DNA from: Scandinavium vulneris_A
GTDB taxonomy: Bacteria; Pseudomonadota; Gammaproteobacteria; Enterobacterales; Enterobacteriaceae
DNA length: 64,000 bases
Assembly: GCA_046518185.1 (NCBI GenBank)
Contig: JBKGRZ010000006.1
Location: forward strand, 186,001 to 250,000
Direction of reading: 5' to 3'
Below are positions 14,398 through 22,336 of this stretch, piece by piece. The stretch's first letter is position 1; each line of letters begins with the position of its first letter. A model generated the notes under the pieces. That model did not search any database. It saw only the letters and a list, made by a program, of their open reading frames with translations, and was not told where the DNA came from. A program made the position numbers and the translations under genes.

Positions 14398-16116
14398 TTA
14401 TTCCCCCACCATTTCAGTATTTGCGGCACCCGGTGGGACCATCGGCCAGACTTTTTGTTCAGGATCGATACGGACGTGAATTAATGCCGGGCCTGGGCGG
14501 GAAATGATTTCCTGCAACGCGGCCTGAGGATTTTCGGCGGTATTCAGGTCGCAGGTTTGCAGGCCAAAGCCTTGCGCAATCTGCATAAAGTTAATCATGC
14601 CCGGATAGGTCGCGGCGAACACGCCCTGTTTGTAGAACAGACTTTGCTGTTGATGCACCAGCCCCAACGCCTCGTTGTTCATCAGGATGATTTTCACATC
14701 GAGCTGATTTTCCGCTGCGGTCGCCATCTCCTGAATGTTCATCATCAGGCTGCCATCACCGGAAAAACACAGCACTTTGCGATGCGGATTCGCCAGCGCC
14801 GCACCAATCGCCGCCGGTAAGCCAAAGCCCATGGTACCCAGACCGCCAGAGGTCAACCACTGACGCGGACGGTTGAGCGGATAGGCCTGCGCCGTCCACA
14901 TCTGATGTTGCCCCACGTCGGTGGCGACAATCGCCTCGTCATCCACGCAGGCCGCCACGGCGTTAATCAGCCCATAATGGGTCAGCGGGTCGCCCGCCTG
15001 CGGAATGGCCGACGGAAACTCCTGCTGCAAATCGGCCACCAGCTGACGCCACTCAGTGCGCGGCTGGGCTTCAATCAACGGGATCAGCTGGTCGAGCACT
15101 TCACCCACGTCAGCCTGAATCGCCACGTGCGGTTGTTTGATTTTGCCCAGCTCCGCGCGGTCGATATCCACGTGGATAATTTTGGCGTTCGGGCAGAACT
15201 GTTCGGTTTTACCAATCGCCCGGTCATCAAAACGTGCGCCTAAAACAATCAGTAAATCAGATTCTTGCAGGATAAAGTTGGTGCTGCGCGCGCCGTGCAT
15301 CCCGAGCATCCCCAACGACAGCGGGTGCGCTTTCGGCAGCATGCCGAGCGCCATCAGAGTCATGGTAGTCGGCAAATTGGCTTTTTCAGCCAGCTTGCGA
15401 ATGTGCTCCGGGACGTTAATCACCCCGCCGCCCAGGTACAGTACCGGGCGCTTAGCCGCGTTAATCATTGCTGCCGCGTCGCGCACGTCGGCCAGGTTAA
15501 ACACCGGAGCGGGCGCTTTGCAGCCCGGCATCGGCAGGTCATCGATATCAATTTCAGCGGTCTGAACATCCTTCGGAATATCCACCCATACCGGGCCAGG
15601 GCGGCCTGACTGTGCGATACGAAACGCGTCGCTGATAACCTGCGGCAGTTCGCTGATGTCACGCACTAAATAGTTGTGTTTGGTAATCGGGATGGAGATG
15701 CCGTAGGTGTCCACTTCCTGGAAAGCGTCGGTACCAATCATCGAGGCCGGAACCTGGCCGGTGATGCACACCAGCGGGATGGAATCGAGACGCGCATCGG
15801 CGATGGCGGTCACCAGGTTGGTTGCGCCCGGGCCGCTACAGGCCATACACACCGCCGGTTTGCCTTGGGTGCGCGCCATACCCTGGGCGATAAACCCTGC
15901 CCCCTGTTCGTGGCGGGCCAGCACGTGGCGGATTTGTTTGCTCTGGCTGAGGGCGTCGTACAGCGGTAACACCGTTCCGCCCGGAATACCCGTGACGGTG
16001 GTAATGCCCTGACGTTCCAGTAAGTGAACGATCAGCTGTGCGCCGGTAAAACGCTTAGCCTGGGAGGTCGTCTGCGTAGACGCCGAGTTTGACGACATTG
16101 TGCCCGAAGTTGCCAT
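14398..16116 (-). CDS. ilvB: acetohydroxy acid synthase I large subunit
   Basis: A 572-residue thiamine-diphosphate enzyme that makes acetolactate from two pyruvates, or acetohydroxybutyrate from pyruvate and 2-oxobutyrate. E70 in RHEQGAGFIAQG is the ThDP-activating glutamate, and GDGSLMMNIQEMATAAENQL holds the ThDP/Mg binding motif. About ten residues are added at the N-terminus compared with E. coli IlvB (Ser/Thr/Gln-rich), either a real extension or a start-choice question. Expression is controlled by the ivbL leader attenuator about 50 bp upstream. Confidence 0.95.
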   Translation of the reverse strand: MATSGTMSSNSASTQTTSQAKRFTGAQLIVHLLERQGITTVTGIPGGTVLPLYDALSQSKQIRHVLARHEQGAGFIAQGMARTQGKPAVCMACSGPGATNLVTAIADARLDSIPLVCITGQVPASMIGTDAFQEVDTYGISIPITKHNYLVRDISELPQVISDAFRIAQSGRPGPVWVDIPKDVQTAEIDIDDLPMPGCKAPAPVFNLADVRDAAAMINAAKRPVLYLGGGVINVPEHIRKLAEKANLPTTMTLMALGMLPKAHPLSLGMLGMHGARSTNFILQESDLLIVLGARFDDRAIGKTEQFCPNAKIIHVDIDRAELGKIKQPHVAIQADVGEVLDQLIPLIEAQPRTEWRQLVADLQQEFPSAIPQAGDPLTHYGLINAVAACVDDEAIVATDVGQHQMWTAQAYPLNRPRQWLTSGGLGTMGFGLPAAIGAALANPHRKVLCFSGDGSLMMNIQEMATAAENQLDVKIILMNNEALGLVHQQQSLFYKQGVFAATYPGMINFMQIAQGFGLQTCDLNTAENPQAALQEIISRPGPALIHVRIDPEQKVWPMVPPGAANTEMVGE

Positions 16117-16162
16117 GTTCCAGTCCTGTTCTTCTGGGCCGACTTTCCGGGGGGCTTAAACG

Positions 16163-16195
16163 AAAAACCCCGCCGGTTTGCGCCGGCGGGGTTTT
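16163..16195 (-). terminator. ivbL attenuator
   Basis: On the minus strand AAAACCCCGCCGGCG and the complementary CCGGCGGGGTTTTT form a GC-rich stem with a T-tract between the leader peptide gene and ilvB. It is the terminator whose formation depends on ribosome stalling at the valine/leucine codons of ivbL. Confidence 0.85.
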
Positions 16196-16215
16196 GGAAT
16201 CGTGTGTTCCGGACC

Positions 16216-16314
16216 CTACGGCGCATTGCCGACGACCACCACCACACGCACGACGACCACTGCGGCTGGTTGCGCAGTTGGTAGTAGGTTGATTGCGTTC
16301 AGGTTAGTGTTCAT
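16216..16314 (-). CDS. ivbL: ilvB operon leader peptide
   Basis: A 32-residue leader with the run AVVVVRVVVVVGNAP, nine valine codons near its end, plus leucines earlier. Ribosome stalling on scarce valyl- or leucyl-tRNA would prevent the attenuator hairpin at 16163-16195 and allow ilvBN expression. Length equals that of E. coli IvbL and the C-terminal ten residues are the same. Confidence 0.95.
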   Translation of the reverse strand: MNTNLNAINLLPTAQPAAVVVVRVVVVVGNAP

Positions 16315-16345
16315 TAGGGACCATGACGTTGTGTGAGTAACTGGA

Positions 16346-16419
16346 TTTATACAAGCACAGCCAATCCTTCGCGGCAAGCGCTTTATCGCCACACGCAAAA
16401 AACTGCGCACTTTGTCACA
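16346..16419 (-). promoter_or_regulatory. ilvB promoter with a CRP half-conserved site
   Basis: TATAAA (16346-16351, minus strand) is the likely -10. Upstream at 16404-16419 lies TGTGACAAAGTGCGCA, with one perfect CRP half-site and one degenerate one. E. coli ilvB is CRP-activated, so the same control is likely. Confidence 0.55.
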
Positions 16420-16445
16420 TTTATCTGCAAAACCTCAGAAAACAA

Positions 16446-16518
16446 AAAACCCCGCCGGAGCGAGGTTTTGTCAGTGGTTTACGGTTGGTGGCCGCGAAGC
16501 GCACTGTGTTACGTCAAC
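16446..16518 (-). ncRNA. istR: IstR-1 antitoxin RNA
   Basis: The minus strand has TATACT (16525-16530) as -10 with TTGCGC 17 bp further upstream. The RNA would begin near GTTGACGTAACACAGTGCGC and end in the hairpin CCTCGCTCCGGCGGGG with a T-tract at 16446-16468. Its 5' part (16499-16518) is complementary to 16751-16770 in the tisB leader with 19 identical positions of 20, the remaining one a G-U pair. This is the arrangement of IstR-1, which blocks ribosome standby on tisB mRNA in E. coli. A longer, LexA-controlled IstR-2 could start further upstream. Confidence 0.88.
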
Positions 16519-16614
16519 CGCAGAAGTATACGCGATCGGCGGCGATCGCGCAATTTACGTCACGGTTTACCGCGTTATGCAGTATGCGACAGCCGCCGGA
16601 TTTTGTCGATAAAA

Positions 16615-16634
16615 TACTGTTCATCCATACAGCA
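16615..16634 (+). promoter_or_regulatory. LexA box and promoter of tisB
   Basis: TACTGTTCATCCATACAGCA contains CTG-N10-CAG, the SOS-box core. TATACT at 16641-16646 is a good -10, so the box covers the -35 region and LexA would block transcription until DNA damage. Confidence 0.85.
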
Positions 16635-16747
16635 CTTATCTATACTGAAGCTGTTCACAGTGAGCCATGTGGGGGCCGCATGTTCGACCGGCGCGCAAAA
16701 AAGTCCTGGCTGAAACGGGTGGTGCCGTCAGCGCCTTAACCCCCGGG

Positions 16748-16772
16748 AGAGCACACTGTGTTACGTCAACAT
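16748..16772 (+). promoter_or_regulatory. IstR-1 pairing site in the tisB leader
   Basis: GCACACTGTGTTACGTCAAC (16751-16770) repeats the istR sequence at 16499-16518 in the same plus-strand orientation, so the minus-strand RNA can pair with it. It lies about 70 bases before the tisB start, as in E. coli. Confidence 0.85.
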
Positions 16773-16840
16773 CACGGCTGATGACAGGCAGCGGAAAGGC
16801 AAGTCAGTCGGAAGTTCTCCTGTAACCTGAGGAGAAACGT

Positions 16841-16930
16841 ATGGGTGGAGTGGAACTGGCACTGTTAGTCCTGAAACTCATGGTTGCGTTGCTGCAACTG
16901 CTTGATGCAGTCCTGAAAACCTTCCGGTAA
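16841..16930 (+). CDS. tisB: TisB type I toxin
   Basis: A 29-residue hydrophobic peptide (starting MGGVELALLVLKLMVALLQL and ending DAVLKTFR). It has the TisB pattern of an amphipathic membrane helix with a central Lys and the conserved LLQLLDAVLK stretch; the E. coli protein is also 29 residues. TisB inserts in the inner membrane, dissipates the proton gradient and promotes persister formation during SOS. GAGGAGAAACGT lies at ribosome-binding distance. Upstream are a LexA box and the IstR pairing site; downstream a strong terminator. Confidence 0.92.
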   Translation: MGGVELALLVLKLMVALLQLLDAVLKTFR

Positions 16931-16948
16931 TCAGGTTCAGGCCGTACT

Positions 16949-16976
16949 AAAGAGGGGCGGGCAACCGCCCCTCTTT
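16949..16976 (+). terminator. Rho-independent terminator of tisB
   Basis: AAAGAGGGGCGG and CCGCCCCTCTTT make a 12-pair stem with a four-base loop 18 bases after the tisB stop. Confidence 0.85.
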
Positions 16977-17158
16977 CACGCTTTTCCCTGTGGCAACATT
17001 TGTTGCCGAACCTTGTGTATAAAACCTGCCTGCTGCCGCTTCGTCGATCCTGCCGTTATGGTTGTTCTGTCATTTTACTGTGGTAGATTTCTTCCGCGTT
17101 TTGCGGATGTGCCAGTCACATATTCTTTCTTTTTAACCATTCACAAAGTATTCATCGC

Positions 17159-18343
17159 ATGAAAAGGCATAAGAACGTCAGTTTGCTGTTGATGTTGGTG
17201 CTGCTGGTTGCCGTTGGGCAGATGGCGCAGACCATTTATATCCCGGCGATTGCCGATATGGCGCGTGAGCTGAACGTGCGTGAAGGCGCGGTGCAGAGCG
17301 TGATGGCCGCGTACCTGCTGACCTACGGCGTCTCACAGCTGTTCTACGGCCCGATTTCAGACCGCGTGGGCCGCCGTCCGGTGATCCTCATCGGGATGAC
17401 GATTTTTATGCTTGCGACGATTGTCGCCATGACCACGCACAGCCTGACGATGTTGATTACCGCCAGCGCCATTCAGGGCATGGGCACCGGGGTGGGCGGC
17501 GTGATGGCGCGTACCCTACCGCGTGACCTGTACGAAGGCACGCAGCTGCGTCATGCCAACAGTTTGTTGAACATGGGGATTTTGGTCAGCCCACTGCTGG
17601 CCCCGCTGATTGGCGGGATGCTCGATACGGTGTGGAGCTGGCGGGCGTGCTACGGTTTCCTGCTGGTGTTATGCATCATTGTTACCTTCAGCATGGCACG
17701 CTGGATGCCGGAAACCCGTCCGCAAAATGCTCCGCCGACCCGGCTGGTCACGCGCTACAAAACGCTGTTCGGCAACAGTGCGTTTACCTGTTATCTGCTG
17801 ATGCTGATTGGCGGCCTGGCAGGCATTGCGGTGTTTGAAGCCTGTTCTGGCGTATTGCTGGGCGCGGGATTGGGTCTGAGCAGCATGGTGGTCAGCATCC
17901 TGTTTATTCTGCCCATTCCGGCGGCGTTTTTCGGCGCGTGGTTTGCCGGTCGACAGAACAAGCGCTTCTCAAGCCTGATGTGGCAGTCGGTGATTAGCTG
18001 CCTGCTGGCTGGCGTGATGATGTGGATCCCGGGTCTGCTGGGCGTGATGAACGTCTGGACGCTGCTGGTGCCTGCCGCCCTGTTCTTCTTCGGGGCAGGT
18101 ATGCTATTCCCGCTGGCGACCAGCGGGGCGATGGAGCCATTCCCGTTCCTCGCCGGAACGGCTGGCGCGCTGGTGGGTGGCTTGCAGAATATTGGCTCCG
18201 GCGCGTTAGCATGGCTGTCGGCGATGCTGCCGCAAAACGGCCAAAGCAGCCTCGGCCTGCTAATGACCCTGATGGGATTGCTGATCCTGCTGTGCTGGCT
18301 GCCGCTGGCGTCGCGCTTTAACCAACATCAGCAAACCATTTGA
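17159..18343 (+). CDS. emrD: multidrug efflux MFS protein EmrD
   Basis: A 394-residue MFS protein with 12 helices, the same length as E. coli EmrD and very similar throughout (TIYIPAIADMARELNVREGA, SDRVGRRPVILIGM). It exports amphipathic compounds such as uncouplers and detergents. No RBS better than a weak A/T-rich one is visible. It is monocistronic, followed by a REP unit. Confidence 0.93.
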   Translation: MKRHKNVSLLLMLVLLVAVGQMAQTIYIPAIADMARELNVREGAVQSVMAAYLLTYGVSQLFYGPISDRVGRRPVILIGMTIFMLATIVAMTTHSLTMLITASAIQGMGTGVGGVMARTLPRDLYEGTQLRHANSLLNMGILVSPLLAPLIGGMLDTVWSWRACYGFLLVLCIIVTFSMARWMPETRPQNAPPTRLVTRYKTLFGNSAFTCYLLMLIGGLAGIAVFEACSGVLLGAGLGLSSMVVSILFILPIPAAFFGAWFAGRQNKRFSSLMWQSVISCLLAGVMMWIPGLLGVMNVWTLLVPAALFFFGAGMLFPLATSGAMEPFPFLAGTAGALVGGLQNIGSGALAWLSAMLPQNGQSSLGLLMTLMGLLILLCWLPLASRFNQHQQTI

Positions 18344-18379
18344 TGGAGATAATGGCCCACTGGCGCCAGGGGCTGAACC

Positions 18380-18410
18380 GTAGGCCCGGCAGGTGTAACG
18401 CCGCCGGGCG
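18380..18410. repeat. REP unit after emrD
   Basis: GTAGGCCCGG...CCGGGCG is a palindromic unit of the REP family between the convergent emrD and glvA. Confidence 0.65.
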
Positions 18411-18438
18411 CTTTAGAACGTTGTCAGCAATCAGAACA

Positions 18439-19761
18439 TCAGTGCAGTTCTGGCCAGTAGTCCTTATTGGCCTCGATTAAATCATCAAGGATAGCCTTCG
18501 CCACCGATGCGCTCGGTACGGTTTTAGACAGGGTGATCGCCTGCCACAGTTTCTGATAAGAACGATGCTCCCAGGCATCGACCACCAGTTTTTCCACCGC
18601 CACCTGCTGGCTCATCAGCCCTTTCTGGAAATGCGGAATATCGCCCACCACCAGGGGTTCAGGCCCATTTTTGCCCACCAGACATGGGATCTCCACCATC
18701 GCATCGGCATCAAAGTTATGGATTGCCCCGTTGTTTGGCACGATAAGCAGCATCCGTTCCTGGGTGTTAAAGGCGATCGCCGCCGCTAAATCCACGATGT
18801 ATGACGCGTGCTCATCAATTTCCAGTTCGCCTGCCGACGATTTTCCGGCCTGAATAATGGCGTTACAGGAGCCGAAGACATGCTTCTCGCGGTGCTCCAT
18901 CACCTCATTGGCGCGGGTATGATTCGGGTTGGAGTGCTTCACCACATAATCAGGGAACAGATAGTACTTCAGATAGGTATTCGGCATGGTATCGGGATCC
19001 AGCGCCTGCACATCCCGGGCTTTGACGAAAGTATCGTTCCAGCTCGCTTCGGTATGCGGATCGTCAGATGGCGGCACATAGCCAAATTTAGCCACGTGTT
19101 CGCGCAGTTTAGGCATTAAATCATTGCCGTTCAGATCTTCAATAGAGGTCCACCAGCCGAAGTGGTTAAGCCCGTAATAGCGAGTGCGCATCTGTTTTCT
19201 GTCAGGCAGACCGACGATTTCCGCCATACGGCTCTCGATGCCGATCGGCATGTCACAGATGTTGAGAATTTTTGCGTTAGGCCGCAGGCGACGCGTGGCT
19301 TCCGCCACAATCGCTGCCGGGTTGGAATAGTTCAGCATCCAGGCGTTTGGCGAATACTTTTCCATATAATCCACCAGCTCAAGCACGCCGCCAATCGAGC
19401 GCATTCCGTAGGCAATCCCACCGGGTCCACAGGTTTCCTGGCCCAGCACGCCGTGGCGCAGCGGGATTTTTTCATCTTTTTCACGCATCGGGTATTTGCC
19501 GACGCGGATATGCGCCATCACAAAATCCACATCGGTAAACGCGGCTTTCGGGTCGGTGGTGTAGCTAAATTTGATGTCCGGAGCCTGCTCCTGAAGGATA
19601 ATTTTGCAGGCTTCGGCGACGGTCTCCTGGCGAGCGCCGTCGTTGTCATAGAATGTCAGCGCGCGCAGCGGCAGGCGATCCTGATTGGCCAGCAACATCA
19701 GGACAATTCCGGGGGTAAAGGTGCTACCGCCACCGGCTACAACGATTGAGAATTTTTTCAT
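18439..19761 (-). CDS. glvA: 6-phospho-alpha-glucosidase (GH4)
   Basis: A 440-residue NAD- and metal-dependent glycosidase that cleaves maltose-6-phosphate and other 6-phospho-alpha-glucosides formed by the PTS. The dinucleotide motif VVAGGGSTFTPG (residues 7-18), the NYSNPAAIV loop and Cys169 in NICDMPIGI, a metal ligand in GH4, are all present. The gene appears intact, while in E. coli K-12 the orthologue (glvG) is cryptic or broken. It overlaps glvC by an ATGA junction, giving a two-gene operon. Also called aglB or malH in relatives. Confidence 0.92.
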   Translation of the reverse strand: MKKFSIVVAGGGSTFTPGIVLMLLANQDRLPLRALTFYDNDGARQETVAEACKIILQEQAPDIKFSYTTDPKAAFTDVDFVMAHIRVGKYPMREKDEKIPLRHGVLGQETCGPGGIAYGMRSIGGVLELVDYMEKYSPNAWMLNYSNPAAIVAEATRRLRPNAKILNICDMPIGIESRMAEIVGLPDRKQMRTRYYGLNHFGWWTSIEDLNGNDLMPKLREHVAKFGYVPPSDDPHTEASWNDTFVKARDVQALDPDTMPNTYLKYYLFPDYVVKHSNPNHTRANEVMEHREKHVFGSCNAIIQAGKSSAGELEIDEHASYIVDLAAAIAFNTQERMLLIVPNNGAIHNFDADAMVEIPCLVGKNGPEPLVVGDIPHFQKGLMSQQVAVEKLVVDAWEHRSYQKLWQAITLSKTVPSASVAKAILDDLIEANKDYWPELH

Positions 19762-21380
19762 GATACTGCCTCCGTCATGGATTTGGGTTCGGTTATCGGT
19801 GTTTCTTGCATCAGGGTTTCCAGCTGGTCACGCACCACCGGCACATTCAGACCGACAATGACCTGTATGCCGTCGCCGCGTCGAACCACGCCGTGCGCGC
19901 CCAGCGCTTTGAAAATGTCGTCACTTTGGGTCTGTGCCATGTCGGCCAGCGTGATGCGCAGGCGGGTGGCGCAGTTATTAATGCTGCGAATGTTGCTGGC
20001 CCCACCAAGCGCCTCAAGGAACCCGGCGGCCTGGCCGCGCTGAATCTCTTTGGCCGTCGAGGCCGTAGTTGGCTGGCGTGAAGCCTGATAGTCGGCTTTG
20101 CTGTAGAGCTTGATTTCACTCTCTTCGCGGCCCGGCGTTTTAATGTTGAAGCGCAAAATGAGGGTGCGGAAAACCACGAAGTAAATGACGGTGAAGGCCA
20201 GACCGATGGCGATTTGGGTAAAAATCATCCCCGAGTGGTTGTGGAACATGGGGATCCAGTCCAGCGGCAGAATGGTATCGATTAAGCCGCCCCCCATATT
20301 TCCGGAGACACCCGCCATGTACATCACGGTCGCCATGGTGGCCGCCAGTATTGCGTGCAGGACAAACAGCGGCGGGCAAATAAACAGGAACGTAAACTCC
20401 AGCGGCTCGGTTATCCCCACCAGCACGGCGGTCAGCGCTGCCGGAATAAGCAGGCCAGCCACTTTTTTACGATTCTGCGGGGCGGCGGTGTAGTACAACG
20501 CCATCGCAATTCCCGGTGCGGCGAAGACTTTTGAGTTGCCGAACAAGGCAAAACCACCTTCCGGGAACAGGGTTTTCAGGGATTCGGTTGACTGACTAAA
20601 TTCCAGCAAATGCTCGGCCCAGTACACCTGAATGCCGCCTTCAATGGCCGCCGGACCAAACACAAAGGGGCCATAGACAAAATGATGTAAGCCGGTCGGG
20701 ATCAGCACCCGTTCCAGGAAGGTATACAGCCAGACACCTCCGGCTCCTGCGCTGCGTAAAAAGGCTTGCAGTGATTCAATCCCTAACTGGACTTTCGGCC
20801 AGCCCAATAATGTGAGCCAGGCGCAGGGGATCATTACCAGGAAAGCAATCATCACCACAAACGAAGTGCCCTGAAAGGTGCCGAGGAATACCGGTAAAGG
20901 TTTATCAAAATAGCGATTATGAAGACCGGTCACGAGCCCTGAAATAACGATCGCACCGATAATACTGGTATCAAGGGTTTTAATTCCGGCGATCATTGTC
21001 AACCCACTTCCCGCCACCGCATCCAGCGTAAAATCAACGCCAAAATAATGACCCCAGGTCATGCCCATGGCGTTGATAAAATAGTTCCAGGTTAAGAAAC
21101 TGACCATTACTGCCAGACACGCCCGGCCCGGCGCCTGCTTTGCCAGGCCGATCGGCAATCCGACAGCAAAAATAAGTGGCATATTACGGAAAACCGTCCA
21201 GCCGCCCTCTTCAATAATATGAACAATCTGGCGAAATAAACTGTCTGGCGCGGTTAATGATTCACTTACAAATAAGGGGTTTTGCAACATAATTGCAATG
21301 CCAACCACAATCCCTGCAAACGGAAATAACAGGACCGGGGTAAACATTGCACCACCAAAACGTTGTATTTGACTGAGCAT
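19758..21380 (-). CDS. glvC: alpha-glucoside PTS permease, fused EIICB
   Basis: A 540-residue PTS permease that phosphorylates alpha-glucosides such as maltose during uptake. The N-terminal 420 residues are the membrane EIIC domain; a linker rich in Ser/Thr/Ala follows, and residues about 460-530 are the EIIB domain with the phosphorylated Cys470 in INNCATRLR. In E. coli K-12 GlvC and GlvB are separate; here, as in Klebsiella AglA, they are one chain. No EIIA is encoded nearby, so Crr (EIIA-Glc) probably serves. It is divergent from its regulator yidP. Confidence 0.92.
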   Translation of the reverse strand: MLSQIQRFGGAMFTPVLLFPFAGIVVGIAIMLQNPLFVSESLTAPDSLFRQIVHIIEEGGWTVFRNMPLIFAVGLPIGLAKQAPGRACLAVMVSFLTWNYFINAMGMTWGHYFGVDFTLDAVAGSGLTMIAGIKTLDTSIIGAIVISGLVTGLHNRYFDKPLPVFLGTFQGTSFVVMIAFLVMIPCAWLTLLGWPKVQLGIESLQAFLRSAGAGGVWLYTFLERVLIPTGLHHFVYGPFVFGPAAIEGGIQVYWAEHLLEFSQSTESLKTLFPEGGFALFGNSKVFAAPGIAMALYYTAAPQNRKKVAGLLIPAALTAVLVGITEPLEFTFLFICPPLFVLHAILAATMATVMYMAGVSGNMGGGLIDTILPLDWIPMFHNHSGMIFTQIAIGLAFTVIYFVVFRTLILRFNIKTPGREESEIKLYSKADYQASRQPTTASTAKEIQRGQAAGFLEALGGASNIRSINNCATRLRITLADMAQTQSDDIFKALGAHGVVRRGDGIQVIVGLNVPVVRDQLETLMQETPITEPKSMTEAVS

Positions 21381-21516
21381 TTTTACATCCTCATCGAAAC
21401 TGGTAGGGGAAGAGCTCTTATTGGATTTATGGACTGACCTGGCATGAGCATATGAAGTTACGTCGCGGCAATGCGGATATGCCGCTGCGTTCCGTGACCG
21501 TGTTCATAGTTTAAAA

Positions 21517-21532
21517 AGACACCATGATGTCT
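21517..21532. promoter_or_regulatory. candidate YidP operator
   Basis: AGACACCATGATGTCT is a 16-bp dyad with 14 matching positions, placed between glvC and the divergent yidP. A further half-copy AGACATCA occurs at about 21550. GntR/HutC-type regulators use dyads of this size. Confidence 0.55.
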
Positions 21533-21601
21533 ACTTTTTGTTTATAAATCAGACATCACCGGATCAAAATGTCCTGGTGACTGGCTAAGAGAGGTCTACT
21601 G

Positions 21602-22336
21602 GTGATCTACAAATCCATTGCAGACAAACTCCGTCTGCGCCTGAATTCCTCAGATTACTGCGTGGGCAGCCCGCTCCCCGGCGAGAAAGCGCTGGCGCGG
21701 GAGTTTGGCGTGGCGCGTATGACCATCCGCAAAGCGACCGAGCTGCTAATGACGTGGGGACTGGTCGAGCGCCGACACGGCAGCGGCACCTTTGTGGCAC
21801 GCAAAGATGTCCATCAAGAAACGACCAATCTGACAGGCCTGGTGGAAGTCATGCTCCTGCAGGGAAGGTCGGTGGTGAGCAAGGTGCTGACCTTCGAAGT
21901 GATCCCCGCGCCCCCGGCAATTGCCGGTAAGCTGCGGATCCCGGTGAACAGCCAAATCTACTTTTCCCGACGGATTCGCTATGTCCAGGGCAAACCGCTG
22001 CTCCTGGAAGACAGCTATATGCCGGTCAGCCTGTTTCGCACGCTGTCGGTGGCGCATCTGGAAGGGTCGAAATTTGATTACATTGAGAAGGATTGCGGGA
22101 TAACGATCAGCGGTAATTATGAAAGCCTGGCGCCGGTATTAGCCGATAAACAGCTGGCTACATCGCTGAATGTGGAACTGCATACCCCACTGCTGTGCAT
22201 TACTTCGCTGTCCTATAGCGATAGTGGGGAATTTCTAAATTATTCGGTGATGTTCAGAAACGCGCGGGAATACCAGGTGGATTACCATTTACGGCGTATC
22301 CACCCGGAAACACCGCTAACCCATGCCCCAGAATAG
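21602..22336 (+). CDS. yidP: GntR/HutC-family regulator YidP
   Basis: A 244-residue regulator with an N-terminal winged helix (ALAREFGVARMTIRKATELL, HGSGTFV) and a C-terminal UTRA ligand domain (LTGLVEVML..., LLLEDSYMPVSLF, LNYSVMFRNAREYQVDYHL). Sequence matches E. coli YidP. It should repress glvCA and respond to a phosphorylated alpha-glucoside. The start is GTG at 21602, giving the same MIYKSIA start as E. coli, with GAGAGG upstream. Its 3' end overlaps that of the convergent yidE by 21 bp. Confidence 0.9.
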   Translation: MIYKSIADKLRLRLNSSDYCVGSPLPGEKALAREFGVARMTIRKATELLMTWGLVERRHGSGTFVARKDVHQETTNLTGLVEVMLLQGRSVVSKVLTFEVIPAPPAIAGKLRIPVNSQIYFSRRIRYVQGKPLLLEDSYMPVSLFRTLSVAHLEGSKFDYIEKDCGITISGNYESLAPVLADKQLATSLNVELHTPLLCITSLSYSDSGEFLNYSVMFRNAREYQVDYHLRRIHPETPLTHAPE

